Source of the DNA: DAOSXA01 sp964526835
GTDB lineage: Bacteria; Zixibacteria; MSB-5A5; GN15; FEB-12
Length of the DNA stretch: 64,000 bases
Direction: 5' to 3'
Assembly: GCA_964526835.1 (NCBI GenBank)
Contig: CAZGMK010000018.1
Coordinates: 4,019-68,018 of the forward strand
The position numbers and the translations under genes are program-made. Each line of letters starts with the position of its first letter. The stretch's first letter is position 1. A model generated the notes under the pieces. That model did not search any database and was not told the DNA's origin. It saw nothing but the letters and a program-made list of their open reading frames with translations. Below, in pieces: positions 51,844 to 61,072 of this stretch.

Positions 51844-54459
51844 TCACATCACAATCGCGACTTTTCCGATCTGGGTCTGGCCGCCGGGACCGGTGACTGT
51901 CCAGTAATATAGACCGCTGACCACAAGCTGGTGGTTGCGAGTAATCAGGTCCCAACAATCATGAGAAGTACCATCGTCGTGCTCGATGGTTCGAACCAGG
52001 TCGCCGTCCAGCGTGTAGATGCGAATCGTGCAGAAAGGCGGCAGATTCGCAAAGTGGATTGCGCGGGTGCGGTCGGGCATGCGATCGGATTGCATTCGGC
52101 CCTCAAAACCACGACCCCGATAGCCGCCGTCCAGACGATATGGGTTGGGATAGACAAAAGCCTCAAGTTTCTCGCTCAGCACGCGATCGGCGTCGGGCAA
52201 CGCGTATGTCGACTGAGCATTGTTGCTGATCGACGATTCCAGGGCGGACAGCCCCGACTCCGGCGAGCCATAGTCGAAGGCGGTCACACTCACCCACCAT
52301 GGCGTCGACGGCAGCAGATGGTCGATCACCAACTCGTATTCGAAGTACTTGAGATATCCGTCATCGGTCAGTTCGTCGCGATCGGCCTCAGAGGGATCAA
52401 GGCTCGATGGGTATGGCTGATTCGGGAAACGCTTTCGAATCGGGGTGTCCTCCCCTAGCCGTGACACATTCGCTCCCTGCGGTTCGAAGTAGAACAGGGA
52501 ATCGGGGAAATCCGGGTGACGGAACGGATTGCCCCGTCCATGACGGCCTGGATCGAAAGCGCTGTCGGCGCACGGATTCTCACCTGATCCATAGAGGCAG
52601 CGGAGGTCCTCGACAGTGAACGGTTGATCGCGCAATTCGTATCCCGCGATCGGCCGCCGCTCGGAATTGTATACCCACTTGTTGTAGTTCTCACGGTCAT
52701 AGGAAGCCACTAACGTGTAGCTGCCTTCTCGCTGATCACGCGCCAGATAGACATTATAGCCCTCAAAGTCGATCTTACCGGAGAATACATCGCGAGTAGT
52801 CTCAGAGCGAAGGCCGTTGAAGCGGACCGCGACTTGCCCCGAAGCGGCGCCCAGCCGGACATCGGGTGGCGGCGGCGAGGAGGCGCCGCGGAAATCGGGA
52901 ACCCCGTCTCCCCGGATCCAACAAGTATCGACGATATCGTACTCCCATCGATGGATAGTCGTATCCTGGCCGTCTACGGTTGTGTCAATCGCGACCATAG
53001 ATGATCCGGCCGGACAGGCGATGAAGTCGCCCGCATAGCCGTCGCCATCGGTATCGTACCCAGGGTTATCGTATATCCATGAGGCCCACCTGGCGTTCTC
53101 GGCCAGGTCCGAGAAGTCCAGTTGGCTCAGGTACAGGTCGGGCCGGTCGGGCAGGTTCTCTTCGTTGCCGTAGACCTGGTGCAGGTTGTCGCCCGCGACA
53201 TAGGCGAATGATATGGGCAGGGTCTGTCCGGGGCTGATATCGAACGGCCCGAATGACAGCAGGTAGCGGGTGTCATAGCCGGTGGCGAAGGAATCGGCGC
53301 GGTTTTGGTCCGGATACAGCCACAGGCTGTCGTTGGGCGCAATGACGCCGGTGCGGACCTGATCATAATCGAACTCGCGGTTACTCATTACATAGTACTT
53401 GTTGGCGTCCCCCTCCGGCGTGCCGAGGCCCCCGGTGCCGAAGTCCCGCAGGTCTTCCTTTCGCCGGCCGGAGAACGGCCTTTCTCGCGGGCCGAAGTCG
53501 AGCGCGGGGTTGCCATTGCCGATCCACCAATTGAAACTGACATCAAGGGAATCCTGTGGTGTCCGGATAATGCGAGCGCCTGTTACCGCCGGGGCCGGGT
53601 GGGCCTGTCCGTCCTGGTAGATCAGGTCCGGGTCGCCGTTGTCATCGGCGGCCCAGGCAATGAAGACAGTATCATCGTAGGCGCAGCCACCGCACGTGTC
53701 CGGCCACGCATGCAGGAAACCCGAGTGGTCGTCCTGGAAGCCCTGCATCGGGCCGAGACAATCGAAACAGATCATGCAGTCGACGTATATGGCCATGTAG
53801 ACTTCCCGCAGGATCCGACGGCCAATATTGCTGATGCGATAGTCGAAGAGAACGAAGTCCTCGGCGTATTCATATGACCAGGCGTAGGACGATTGTGTGA
53901 CCTCGATATTGAGAGGGGTGTGAGGTCGACCGAAGTAGTCGTCGGGAACCCCTGATGTGAGCGTATCGTAATAAACCGCTATATAGTCCTCTTCAGATAC
54001 AGCGCCGTCGTAGTGCGGCGAACCGGGGTCGGTGGTTGAGCGATACACCATATCACCAATCGGCGAAACGTCGGGGTACATTTCGTAGACGTGCTGCCAG
54101 CCGTCGGCGCCCACGCTGACCAGCGTATCTCGTCCCACGACCGCGCCGATCCAGAAAGCCCCGCCAAAGAGATAGGAGATTCTGGAGTTCTTCGGGTACT
54201 GGCAGGAGTGCAGGATTTCCTGCCCCGTGAAACAGTCCAGGCTGGCTCCAGGGTGGTACTCCCGACCGAAGGTGCCGTTGTTGGCAACGGCCAATTCAAT
54301 TCGTCCCACCCGATGGGCGGCAAGACAATGAGCCGGGGCGTTGGTCGCATGGTCGCTGCGCACCGCCTGCCGGCTCTTGTCAATAGGCAACATCTGTCCC
54401 TCAGTCACGCCCGACAACAGCCCGGCGCACAGGATAAGGGTGATGGCGATCTTGCGCAT
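51844..54459 (-). CDS. Large secreted protein with C-terminal FlgD-like (T9SS-type) domain
   Basis: 871 residues with a signal peptide (IAITLILCAGLLSGVTEG). No enzymatic family is recognised. The final 85 residues (IHFANLPPFCTIRIYTLDGDLVR through YYWTVTGPGGQTQIGKVAIVM) are an Ig-like FlgD/type A sorting-like domain, common on secreted proteins of FCB bacteria. The middle is rich in aromatic and Asp/Gly/Pro residues with phrases such as DTDGDGYAGDFIACPAGSS that resemble a calcium-binding loop. I choose the ATG at 54459, with AGGGA upstream; a longer frame to 54639 would run through the leader hairpin. Divergent from the S9 peptidase gene. Confidence 0.78.
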   Translation of the reverse strand: MRKIAITLILCAGLLSGVTEGQMLPIDKSRQAVRSDHATNAPAHCLAAHRVGRIELAVANNGTFGREYHPGASLDCFTGQEILHSCQYPKNSRISYLFGGAFWIGAVVGRDTLVSVGADGWQHVYEMYPDVSPIGDMVYRSTTDPGSPHYDGAVSEEDYIAVYYDTLTSGVPDDYFGRPHTPLNIEVTQSSYAWSYEYAEDFVLFDYRISNIGRRILREVYMAIYVDCMICFDCLGPMQGFQDDHSGFLHAWPDTCGGCAYDDTVFIAWAADDNGDPDLIYQDGQAHPAPAVTGARIIRTPQDSLDVSFNWWIGNGNPALDFGPRERPFSGRRKEDLRDFGTGGLGTPEGDANKYYVMSNREFDYDQVRTGVIAPNDSLWLYPDQNRADSFATGYDTRYLLSFGPFDISPGQTLPISFAYVAGDNLHQVYGNEENLPDRPDLYLSQLDFSDLAENARWASWIYDNPGYDTDGDGYAGDFIACPAGSSMVAIDTTVDGQDTTIHRWEYDIVDTCWIRGDGVPDFRGASSPPPPDVRLGAASGQVAVRFNGLRSETTRDVFSGKIDFEGYNVYLARDQREGSYTLVASYDRENYNKWVYNSERRPIAGYELRDQPFTVEDLRCLYGSGENPCADSAFDPGRHGRGNPFRHPDFPDSLFYFEPQGANVSRLGEDTPIRKRFPNQPYPSSLDPSEADRDELTDDGYLKYFEYELVIDHLLPSTPWWVSVTAFDYGSPESGLSALESSISNNAQSTYALPDADRVLSEKLEAFVYPNPYRLDGGYRGRGFEGRMQSDRMPDRTRAIHFANLPPFCTIRIYTLDGDLVRTIEHDDGTSHDCWDLITRNHQLVVSGLYYWTVTGPGGQTQIGKVAIVM

Positions 54460-54469
54460 AGTGTCCCTG

Positions 54470-54508
54470 TCTTTCCACCTGGGAGCGGTCAACTCCCAGG
54501 TGGAAAGA
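54470..54508. repeat. Perfect 16-base inverted repeat in the leader of the FlgD-domain gene
   Basis: Arms TCTTTCCACCTGGGAG and CTCCCAGGTGGAAAGA with a seven-base loop. Ten bases separate it from the start at 54459, with the ribosome site just outside. A minus-strand promoter candidate (TTGCCC-N17-TATCTT) ends inside it, so the repeat could be an operator or a 5' stem-loop in the mRNA. Confidence 0.7.
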
Positions 54509-54599
54509 TATGCAATCAGGCGGCCAAGGGCAACCATAGCGATGACACTCCTCCAGTTTCCGCCGGACTGACCGGCCTGAATTCCGCCGGCAATCCCGG

Positions 54600-54628
54600 T
54601 TGACTTTCCCTCTGGCAGTGTGTATGTC
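54600..54628 (+). promoter_or_regulatory. Possible promoter of the S9 peptidase gene
   Basis: TTGACT (54600-54605), 17-base spacer, TATGTC (54623-54628). AGGAGG ribosome site follows at 54641-54646. Confidence 0.45.
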
Positions 54629-54654
54629 TCCAGGATCATCAGGAGGCAGCAGAT

Positions 54655-56667
54655 ATGCGTATCGCAGCTCTATTGATAATGGCATTGACCGCCGTCACGC
54701 CGGCCAGCCCGATCACCTTCGAGGACCTGTACAGTGTCCCGCGTCCTCACAGCCTGCAGGTATCCCCCGACGGCGAGCAGGTTGTCTTCGTCCTGCGCAC
54801 GACGAATTGGGAGAAGGAACGCTACGAGAGCCACCTGTGGCTTATGCACGCAGACGGGGCCGATCAGCGTCAGATCACGTATTCGGAGAGCAGTGAGCAT
54901 TCGCCCCAGTGGTCTCATGACGGGGAATCCATCTATTTCCTGTCCTCTCGCAGCGGGAGTTCACAGATATGGCGGCTGCCCATCAACGGGGGCGAGGCCT
55001 CACCGGTAACGGCGTTGCCCGGTGGTGTCCATGACTATGAGCTGCATCCCGACGGTCACAGCGCCATAGTTATTGCCAGTGGCCGGTCGGAAGCCCGAAC
55101 CGTCGAGGATTTGGAGACGCCGGGAAGTAGTCGCGATGAGCGTCGGGTCGAAGCGATGACCTTCGACCACCTGATGTATCGCCACTATAACCGATGGGAC
55201 GACAGCACGATCAACCAGCTCTGGCGCGTCGACTTTGAGAGCGGCGCAGCCGAACGACTGGTCGTGGCGGATTACCCGATGCCGACCGCCTGGCTGGGCA
55301 GTAGGGATGATTACACGATTCACCCCGATGGCCGGATGGTCGCAGTGACGGTGGCGACCGATTCGGTCCCCGCTGTCTGGCCCGACAACAACCTCTGGCT
55401 GGCCGGAATCGGCTCGGCCGCCTCGGAAAAACTAACCGATGCACCCGGCCTCGAGAAAGCGCCCTCGTTTTCACCTGATGGTTCCCACCTGGCCTGGCTC
55501 CAGCAGGCCCGCCGCGGCTACGAATCCGACCAGGCGGACCTGTTTGTCGGCGGTATCGGGGATGTCAAGTCGCGCAACCTCACCGCCGGCTTCGACCGCT
55601 CGGTCGGCTCATATTCATGGTCGCCCGATGGGAAGACGATATGGTTTGAGGCCGTCGACCGCGGCTATGTCCATATCTATATGGTCGATATCGAGGATGG
55701 CCGGCTCGACACCGTCCTGACCGACGCGGTTCACTCCGGGTTCACACTGTCGCCGGACGGCCGCTTCGGGATGCTGACCCGATCGCTTGCCGACCAGCCG
55801 TACGAAGTCTATCGCTTCGACATCAGCAGTCGCAAGCTCACTCGTCTCACGTGGTTCGCCGACCCTATTCTCGACGGAATCGATTTGTCACCCCCCGAGG
55901 AGTTCTGGTTCGCCGGCTTCAACGGCGACTCGGTGCACGGATTCCTGACCCGACCTCCGGACTACGACCCTGACTCGAGCTATCCCCTGTTGCTCCTCAT
56001 CCACGGCGGCCCTCAATGGTGCTGGCTGGGCGACTTCAACTACTATGGCTGGAACACACAACTCATGGCGGCCGGCGATTACATGGTGGCGCAGATCGAT
56101 CCGCATGGCAGCGTCGGATATGGGCTGGCATTCAAGGAATATGTCAGCGGGCACTGGGGGCTCGGCGACTATGAAGACCTAATGCTCGGAGTCGACTACC
56201 TGATCGCGAAGTACCCGCAGATCGACTCAACCCGCATGGCGGCCCTCGGGCGCTCGTACGGCGGCTTTATGGTGAACTGGATATGTGGACACACTGATCG
56301 TTTTGACTGCCTGATAAGCATTGACGGAGACTACAACCAAGTCAGCGCCTACGGGACCACCGAAGAGCTATGGTTTCCCGAATGGGAGTTCAATGGTACC
56401 CCTTACGACAACCCCGAGGAGTATCACCGCGCTTCGCCGAGCAGCTACGCCTCTAACTTCGCCACACCGGCGATGGTGATCCACGGTCAGAAGGACTACC
56501 GTGTTGACTTGAGCGAGGGCCTGCAGATGTTCACGGCCCTGCAACGACAGGGAGTACCGTCGGAGCTGGTCTACTTTCCCGATGAGGGTCACTCGGTGAG
56601 AAAGCTCGTGAACCTGCGCTATGTCTACGAGCGGCAACTGAGTTGGCTGGCGCGCTGGCTGAAGTGA
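54655..56667 (+). CDS. Exported S9 family (prolyl oligopeptidase-like) serine peptidase
   Basis: 670 residues with a signal peptide (LLIMALTAVTPAS). The N-terminal two-thirds is a beta-propeller of WD40-like PD40/TolB repeats (SPDGEQVVFVLRTTNWE, SPDGSHLAWLQ, SPDGKTIWFEA, SPDGRFGMLTR). The C-terminal alpha/beta-hydrolase has the catalytic Ser534 in GRSYGGFMVNW, Asp614 in GQKDYRVD and His646 in DEGHSV, with the oxyanion loop HGGPQW. Likely an acylaminoacyl- or dipeptidyl-peptidase acting in the periplasm on short peptides. Confidence 0.93.
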   Translation: MRIAALLIMALTAVTPASPITFEDLYSVPRPHSLQVSPDGEQVVFVLRTTNWEKERYESHLWLMHADGADQRQITYSESSEHSPQWSHDGESIYFLSSRSGSSQIWRLPINGGEASPVTALPGGVHDYELHPDGHSAIVIASGRSEARTVEDLETPGSSRDERRVEAMTFDHLMYRHYNRWDDSTINQLWRVDFESGAAERLVVADYPMPTAWLGSRDDYTIHPDGRMVAVTVATDSVPAVWPDNNLWLAGIGSAASEKLTDAPGLEKAPSFSPDGSHLAWLQQARRGYESDQADLFVGGIGDVKSRNLTAGFDRSVGSYSWSPDGKTIWFEAVDRGYVHIYMVDIEDGRLDTVLTDAVHSGFTLSPDGRFGMLTRSLADQPYEVYRFDISSRKLTRLTWFADPILDGIDLSPPEEFWFAGFNGDSVHGFLTRPPDYDPDSSYPLLLLIHGGPQWCWLGDFNYYGWNTQLMAAGDYMVAQIDPHGSVGYGLAFKEYVSGHWGLGDYEDLMLGVDYLIAKYPQIDSTRMAALGRSYGGFMVNWICGHTDRFDCLISIDGDYNQVSAYGTTEELWFPEWEFNGTPYDNPEEYHRASPSSYASNFATPAMVIHGQKDYRVDLSEGLQMFTALQRQGVPSELVYFPDEGHSVRKLVNLRYVYERQLSWLARWLK

Positions 56668-56729
56668 CGGCCCTTGCCGGCTGCAGCGCTTCTCCCTCTC
56701 CATGCTGACGCGGGTGGTAAGGGCCAGAG

Positions 56730-56757
56730 GTCCTGTCTCGCCGTGATGAGGCAGGAC
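56730..56757. terminator. Hairpin between convergent genes
   Basis: Ten-base arms (GTCCTGTCTC and GAGGCAGGAC, one G-T pair) with an eight-base loop. No T-run on either side, so its action as an intrinsic terminator is unsure. Confidence 0.35.
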
Positions 56758-56819
56758 GTGGCGGTGTGCGAACGTTGGTCCGAACAGTGTCGGATTACCG
56801 GGGATTGCCGACTTGTTCC

Positions 56820-58058
56820 CTACTTCCGCTCCATCTTTCGAATACGCAGCCACAGAGTCACTACCAGGATAGTGATGAACAACGTCGCCAGTCCAAGGCC
56901 CTTGCGACGGAAGTAATACTCATCGATAAGCGAGGCCGTATTTGCCTGCACAGTATCGGCTTTGGCCAAACCGATCTCAGTCTTTGAGGTGACGCTGTCG
57001 AGCACGAAGGCATGCACGTGTGTCCGAGCCTGTATCAGCACCTGCCCGATCTCTTTGAGCAGGAAGGTCTCGTCGGTCACCATCATTCCCTTGGCCTCCG
57101 CCTCCGCAACCACAGCGCGAGAACTGTCGTATTCGGTGGCCAGGCTGACCAGAGCGGTGTGCATGCCGCGGGCGGTCGGAATACCCTCGGTATCGTCCCC
57201 CTCGTGGTGGCACTCGATACAATAGGCCGGCTCCTCGTCACCGACTAAACCGTCATGGGTCCGCTCGACGAGATGGTTGGAGTGACAGGTCTGGCACATC
57301 GGGAAATCGTTCTCGGCGAAAGCCGGCCAATGCGGCGAGGCCTCGAATAGCTCCTCCTGGACCGCATGGCAGTTGCCGCAGACGTAGCTAAGATTCTCGA
57401 CTCCCGGCGGCGATGCCCCGTGATTCGAATGGCAGTCATTGCAGGCAGGAGCGCCGACGTCCTCACGTTCCAGCAGGGCGTGCCCATGAACCGAGCGCGT
57501 ATACAACTCGAATTGGTCGGTCGGGATGTCGTAGCCGGTCATGTGATCGGGATCGGCGTGGCATTTGGCGCACGTGTGTGGTACGTTGAGTGGGTGAGTC
57601 GGCGAGTGCGGCAGCCGGGCGTTGTTGATATCATGCACTCCGTGGCATGAGACACAGTTAGCCACATCATCATTCCCCTGCTCCAGGAGCAACTTGCCGT
57701 GGGTGGAAGTCTTGTATTGCGCCAGCTGGTCGGTAGGCAGGTTGGGGTTGTGGTTGCGCATGTAGACCGCGTCACTGTGACAGCGGGCGCAGAACTGCGG
57801 AACCTCAGTATGATCGGGGATGCCACGATAATTGGCCACTTCGCGGACATCATCCATGTCATCCAGGGTCGGATCGCCTCCGTGACAGGACGTACACGAA
57901 AGGCCCTTTTGGTGGTGAATGTCCCGACCGATCTTCCATGACGGGCCGTCGTCTTCATCCTCGAACGACTGGTGGCACTCCAGGCACATGTTAACCTGGG
58001 ACCAGCACGGAACGGCGAGCAGCAGCAGGGTTGCGATGACGAGCATGTATTGACGCAT
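56820..58058 (-). CDS. Nine-haem periplasmic cytochrome c with C-terminal membrane anchor
   Basis: 412 residues with a signal peptide (LVIATLLLLAVPCWSQ) and one helix near the C-terminus (LATLFITILVVTLWLRI). I count nine CxxCH haem sites: CLECH, CTSCH, CARCH, CVSCH, CAKCH, CNDCH, CGNCH, CQTCH and CIECH. Distal histidines are frequent, consistent with bis-His haems. It follows cytochrome b by 12 bases in an operon with the Rieske protein and so most likely accepts electrons in place of cytochrome c1 or f. The fold resembles NapC/NrfH- or octahaem-type arrays only in general style. Confidence 0.9.
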   Translation of the reverse strand: MRQYMLVIATLLLLAVPCWSQVNMCLECHQSFEDEDDGPSWKIGRDIHHQKGLSCTSCHGGDPTLDDMDDVREVANYRGIPDHTEVPQFCARCHSDAVYMRNHNPNLPTDQLAQYKTSTHGKLLLEQGNDDVANCVSCHGVHDINNARLPHSPTHPLNVPHTCAKCHADPDHMTGYDIPTDQFELYTRSVHGHALLEREDVGAPACNDCHSNHGASPPGVENLSYVCGNCHAVQEELFEASPHWPAFAENDFPMCQTCHSNHLVERTHDGLVGDEEPAYCIECHHEGDDTEGIPTARGMHTALVSLATEYDSSRAVVAEAEAKGMMVTDETFLLKEIGQVLIQARTHVHAFVLDSVTSKTEIGLAKADTVQANTASLIDEYYFRRKGLGLATLFITILVVTLWLRIRKMERK

Positions 58059-58070
58059 TACTGTCGCCTC

Positions 58071-59189
58071 CTAATCCAGCACATATCCGAGCAGGGTTAA
58101 CACTACGACGAAGGCCACTACGAGTACACCGAAAGCCGCGAACAACCCCGAGCGGCGTCCCTCGGCCGACCTGCGATCCAGAAACGGCGCCAGGGCCCAG
58201 ATCAGACCGCCCACGGTCAGCACGATAATACCGACGAGCTCGCCTTCGATGAAGAGTACATGCGACGGCAAGAACTTGAGGAACTGGAAGACCGACATGA
58301 AGTACCATTCCGGTCGAATCACCGGCGGGGGCGGTGCAAATGGATCGGCCTTGGCTCCCAGCGGCCAGTGCACAACCCCGATGCCATCCGGGAAGAGGAC
58401 CGCCAGCACTGCCAGAATGTTGAGCACGATCAGCCACACCAGGGCGTCGCGCATGATGAAATTAGGAAAAAACTTCATGTAGCGTTTTCGGTCATCCGGG
58501 ATGTCGTTCCACTCGAGCGGCTCACTCATACCCTGGCGCTGAATCAGAATGAGATGGATACCCAGTACGATCGTCGTAATGCCCGGCAGAATTGCGACAT
58601 GCAGCCCGAAGAAGCGGCCAATGGTCGCCCCGGTTACCTCCTCACCGCCACGCATTATGGACATCAGAATGTCGCCGACAACCGGCAGGGCGCCGGCGGT
58701 GCCGGTGCCGACCCGGGTTGCGAAGAACGCCAGCTCGTTCCATGGCAGCAGGTATCCCGAGAAACCGAAACCGAGGGCCAGCCCCAACAAGCCTACTCCG
58801 GACAGCCAGGTCAACTCTCGGGGCTTCCGGTATGCCCGGGTGAAGTAAACCGTGAACATGTGCAGAAAGACCGCCAGAATCATCAGGTTGGCCGACCAGC
58901 TATGCAGCGACCGCATCAGCCAGCCGAAGGAGACTTCGCTGACAATGAACCGGACCGATTCATAGGCGGTTTCGGCGCCGGGTCGGTAGTACATTAGCAG
59001 CAACAGGCCGGTTATCACCTGCACCGTGAACAGGAACAGGGAGATGCCGCCCAGGTAGTACACGATCGAGTGGCTGTGCTGGGGTACCACCTTGCCCTTC
59101 ATGTATTCGACGAAGACATCGATCTTAAGGCGTTCATCCAGCCAGCGGTAGGCGCGCTGACCGGGCGTCAGAGCATGGTATCCGGCCAT
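58071..59189 (-). CDS. Cytochrome b/b6-type subunit of a quinol-oxidising Rieske complex
   Basis: 372 residues; full-length b protein with fused C-terminal portion. Two haem-binding helices: first pair H-x13-H (HSWSANLMILAVFLH) and second pair H-x14-H (HVAILPGITTIVLGIH). The x14 spacing is that of cytochrome b6 rather than bc1 cytochrome b. The quinol-site motif is PEWY in RPEWYFMSVFQFLKF, from the subunit IV-like part. About seven to eight helices. Start overlaps the Rieske stop (TGATG), so coupled translation is likely. Confidence 0.93.
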   Translation of the reverse strand: MAGYHALTPGQRAYRWLDERLKIDVFVEYMKGKVVPQHSHSIVYYLGGISLFLFTVQVITGLLLLMYYRPGAETAYESVRFIVSEVSFGWLMRSLHSWSANLMILAVFLHMFTVYFTRAYRKPRELTWLSGVGLLGLALGFGFSGYLLPWNELAFFATRVGTGTAGALPVVGDILMSIMRGGEEVTGATIGRFFGLHVAILPGITTIVLGIHLILIQRQGMSEPLEWNDIPDDRKRYMKFFPNFIMRDALVWLIVLNILAVLAVLFPDGIGVVHWPLGAKADPFAPPPPVIRPEWYFMSVFQFLKFLPSHVLFIEGELVGIIVLTVGGLIWALAPFLDRRSAEGRRSGLFAAFGVLVVAFVVVLTLLGYVLD

Positions 59190-59641
59190 CAGGCATCCTC
59201 CCTGCTGACAAAGATAGCGCCGTCAACTTCGTTGATCCTGAACGTCGTCAGCGGTTTTGGAGGCGGGCCACCGATATTGTCGCCGTCCAGAGAGTACTTG
59301 CCATTGTGGCACGAGCACCAGATGATGCCCATATCGGGACGATGCTGGACAGTGCAGTCAAGGTGAGTGCAGGTGGCCGAGAGAGCCTTCAGCTTGTCAT
59401 CGGGAGTCAGAAAGATGATCCCGAGTTCGCGGCCGAACTTGAAATACTTCGATTTCCTCTCGTCGGCCGCAATGTCTTCCCGCGTAAACTCCAGCTTGAG
59501 TTGGGTTACTTTCGACTCAGCCCCCCTGGGCGGGGTTATGTAGTGGAAGACGGGATACAGAACTGCCCCCAGGGTGGCAACAGCGCTGCCTCCGAGGAGC
59601 CATTCCAGGAATCCGCGACGAGTCGTGTTAGCCTTGGCCAA
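59189..59641 (-). CDS. Rieske 2Fe-2S protein
   Basis: 150 residues. A Tat-type leader (NTTRRGFLEWLLGGSAVATLG) anchors it to the membrane; the cluster is bound by box I CTHLDC and box II CSCHNG. It passes electrons from quinol to the partner cytochrome. I choose a TTG start at 59641 with GGAGG just upstream, because a longer ATG start at 59713 lies upstream of the promoter at 59679-59707. First gene of the Rieske-cytochrome b-nonahaem operon. Confidence 0.9.
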   Translation of the reverse strand: MAKANTTRRGFLEWLLGGSAVATLGAVLYPVFHYITPPRGAESKVTQLKLEFTREDIAADERKSKYFKFGRELGIIFLTPDDKLKALSATCTHLDCTVQHRPDMGIIWCSCHNGKYSLDGDNIGGPPPKPLTTFRINEVDGAIFVSREDA

Positions 59642-59678
59642 AATACCTCCGTGAATGGCCTTATTCTCACTGCCGAAT

Positions 59679-59707
59679 ATGCTACGCCCGGAGCGGCTGA
59701 AAGTCAA
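59679..59707 (-). promoter_or_regulatory. Promoter of the Rieske-cytochrome b operon
   Basis: Minus strand TTGACT (59707-59702), 17-base spacer, TAGCAT (59684-59679). About 37 bases before the TTG start. Confidence 0.5.
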
Positions 59708-59736
59708 ACCCAAACTGGACCATTCCAGTCAGGTAG

Positions 59737-60930
59737 CTACAGGCGGAACTCATCCACTATTTTGACAAACTCATCCCAGACATGGTCGATGGTGATATCG
59801 TAGATATTAGCCGGTGTGGCGGCCATCACGGCTCCGTGCTGCTGACCGAACGGCGCCCACAGGCTGCGGTTTCGCGGGTGGCCGGGCATCAACGAAACCA
59901 CCGGCACACCATACGATCTGGCGATATGAACCAGGGCAGTATCGGGCGTAACGAGCACCGACAGTCGGCGGAGGATCGCCGCCACCGTCAGGATGTCCAG
60001 CTGGTCGGGAACAAGGTGAACGCGCGACGCGAACTCGCTGGCCAGCCCGTGCCCCTTGCCGCGCTCCGGCGGCGTCGTGAACACGATCACTCGGGCAGTC
60101 GGCAGCCACTCCAGGAGACGATGCACCAGCGTCACCGGCTTGTCTCGTCCCCAATCGCGCGACACGGTTCCAGCGCTCAGATTGACTCCGATCAGCATCG
60201 GCTCTTCCGATCCCGTGATCGAAGCGATGAATTCGTCGGCTCGTCCCAGGCGATCCGGATCGACAAACGGCGGTGAGTACGGGTTCGCGTCAGACGGGTC
60301 CAGCCCCAGCCCCCGGAGAGTCCCGAGAGTATTGATAATTATGTGACGGTTGGGGTCGTAAGGTGTGGTTCCGGTGGCATCGTAGTACCGCCGAAACCTG
60401 ACCTTGGCCGTACCGAGGCGCGGGATTTCCTTGCCGGCCCACTGGGCGACAGCAAGCGCGGTTACCGAGTCGTCGCAGAGCAGATCGATGATGCAATCAT
60501 AGGCGTATTCACGAATTCGCTTCAGCTCGCCCAGATCGGCGAGCAGTCGCTTGCGGTATAGCCAGACTTTGTCGAAACGCGGATCGTCTTCCACCAACAC
60601 CGCGTTGCGCGGGGAGCAGAACAACCCGATCTCCGCGTCCGGAAAGCTCTTCTTAAGGAAATCGACTGTCGGTAACGATATGGCGAGATCGCCTATCTTA
60701 CTTTCGGGGCGCAGCAGGAGATAGCGCTTGAACCTGGAGCCATCATAAGGCTGGTTCGGTTGACGACCTTTCTTGAGAAAGGGCCGCAGGACATTGAATG
60801 CGGAATGCTTGACAAGATGCTCAACCCGCTTGAGCGGGTCGACATCGCTGCGGAGTGCGACCTCGAAGGAGGATTCGCTCTGCCGGGGGGTGGATTGCGG
60901 TTGTTCGGAAGGTCCGGACACGCAGTTCAT
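59737..60930 (-). CDS. Glycosyltransferase family 9 (heptosyltransferase-like)
   Basis: 397 residues. LLRPESKIGDLAISLPTVDFLKKSFPDAEIGLFCS is the N-terminal GT9 core (key pieces KIGDLAISLP), LIGVNLSAGTVSRDWG is the donor-binding start of the second half, and VTPDTALVHIARSYGVPVVSLMPGH is the conserved acceptor-side DTG/A-type motif. Likely adds a sugar to LPS core or another surface glycan. I choose the ATG at 60930, seven codons inside a GTG that overlaps the promoter. No other LPS gene is adjacent. Confidence 0.88.
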   Translation of the reverse strand: MNCVSGPSEQPQSTPRQSESSFEVALRSDVDPLKRVEHLVKHSAFNVLRPFLKKGRQPNQPYDGSRFKRYLLLRPESKIGDLAISLPTVDFLKKSFPDAEIGLFCSPRNAVLVEDDPRFDKVWLYRKRLLADLGELKRIREYAYDCIIDLLCDDSVTALAVAQWAGKEIPRLGTAKVRFRRYYDATGTTPYDPNRHIIINTLGTLRGLGLDPSDANPYSPPFVDPDRLGRADEFIASITGSEEPMLIGVNLSAGTVSRDWGRDKPVTLVHRLLEWLPTARVIVFTTPPERGKGHGLASEFASRVHLVPDQLDILTVAAILRRLSVLVTPDTALVHIARSYGVPVVSLMPGHPRNRSLWAPFGQQHGAVMAATPANIYDITIDHVWDEFVKIVDEFRL

Positions 60931-60937
60931 GAACGAT

Positions 60938-60966
60938 ATGGTATGGCGCACTCACAGGATGGTCAA
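60938..60966 (-). promoter_or_regulatory. Promoter of the GT9 gene, likely leaderless
   Basis: Minus strand TTGACC (60966-60961), 17-base spacer, TACCAT (60943-60938). The ATG at 60930 begins seven bases after the -10. Confidence 0.45.
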
Positions 60967-60986
60967 CTCTTATCGTGTCAACGGTA

Positions 60987-61013
60987 AGGGCGGGATCATC
61001 ATGATCCCGCCCT
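60987..61013 (-). terminator. Terminator of the TSP3-dockerin gene
   Basis: Perfect inverted repeat with 13-base arms (AGGGCGGGATCAT and its complement) around a single base; on the minus strand TTACCGTT follows, a weak T-rich tail. Confidence 0.6.
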
Positions 61014-61072
61014 CAGCAATAGGTCAGGTCTGGCAGGTTCTCACGATAGCCGTGGAACTCCTGCCAGACATT

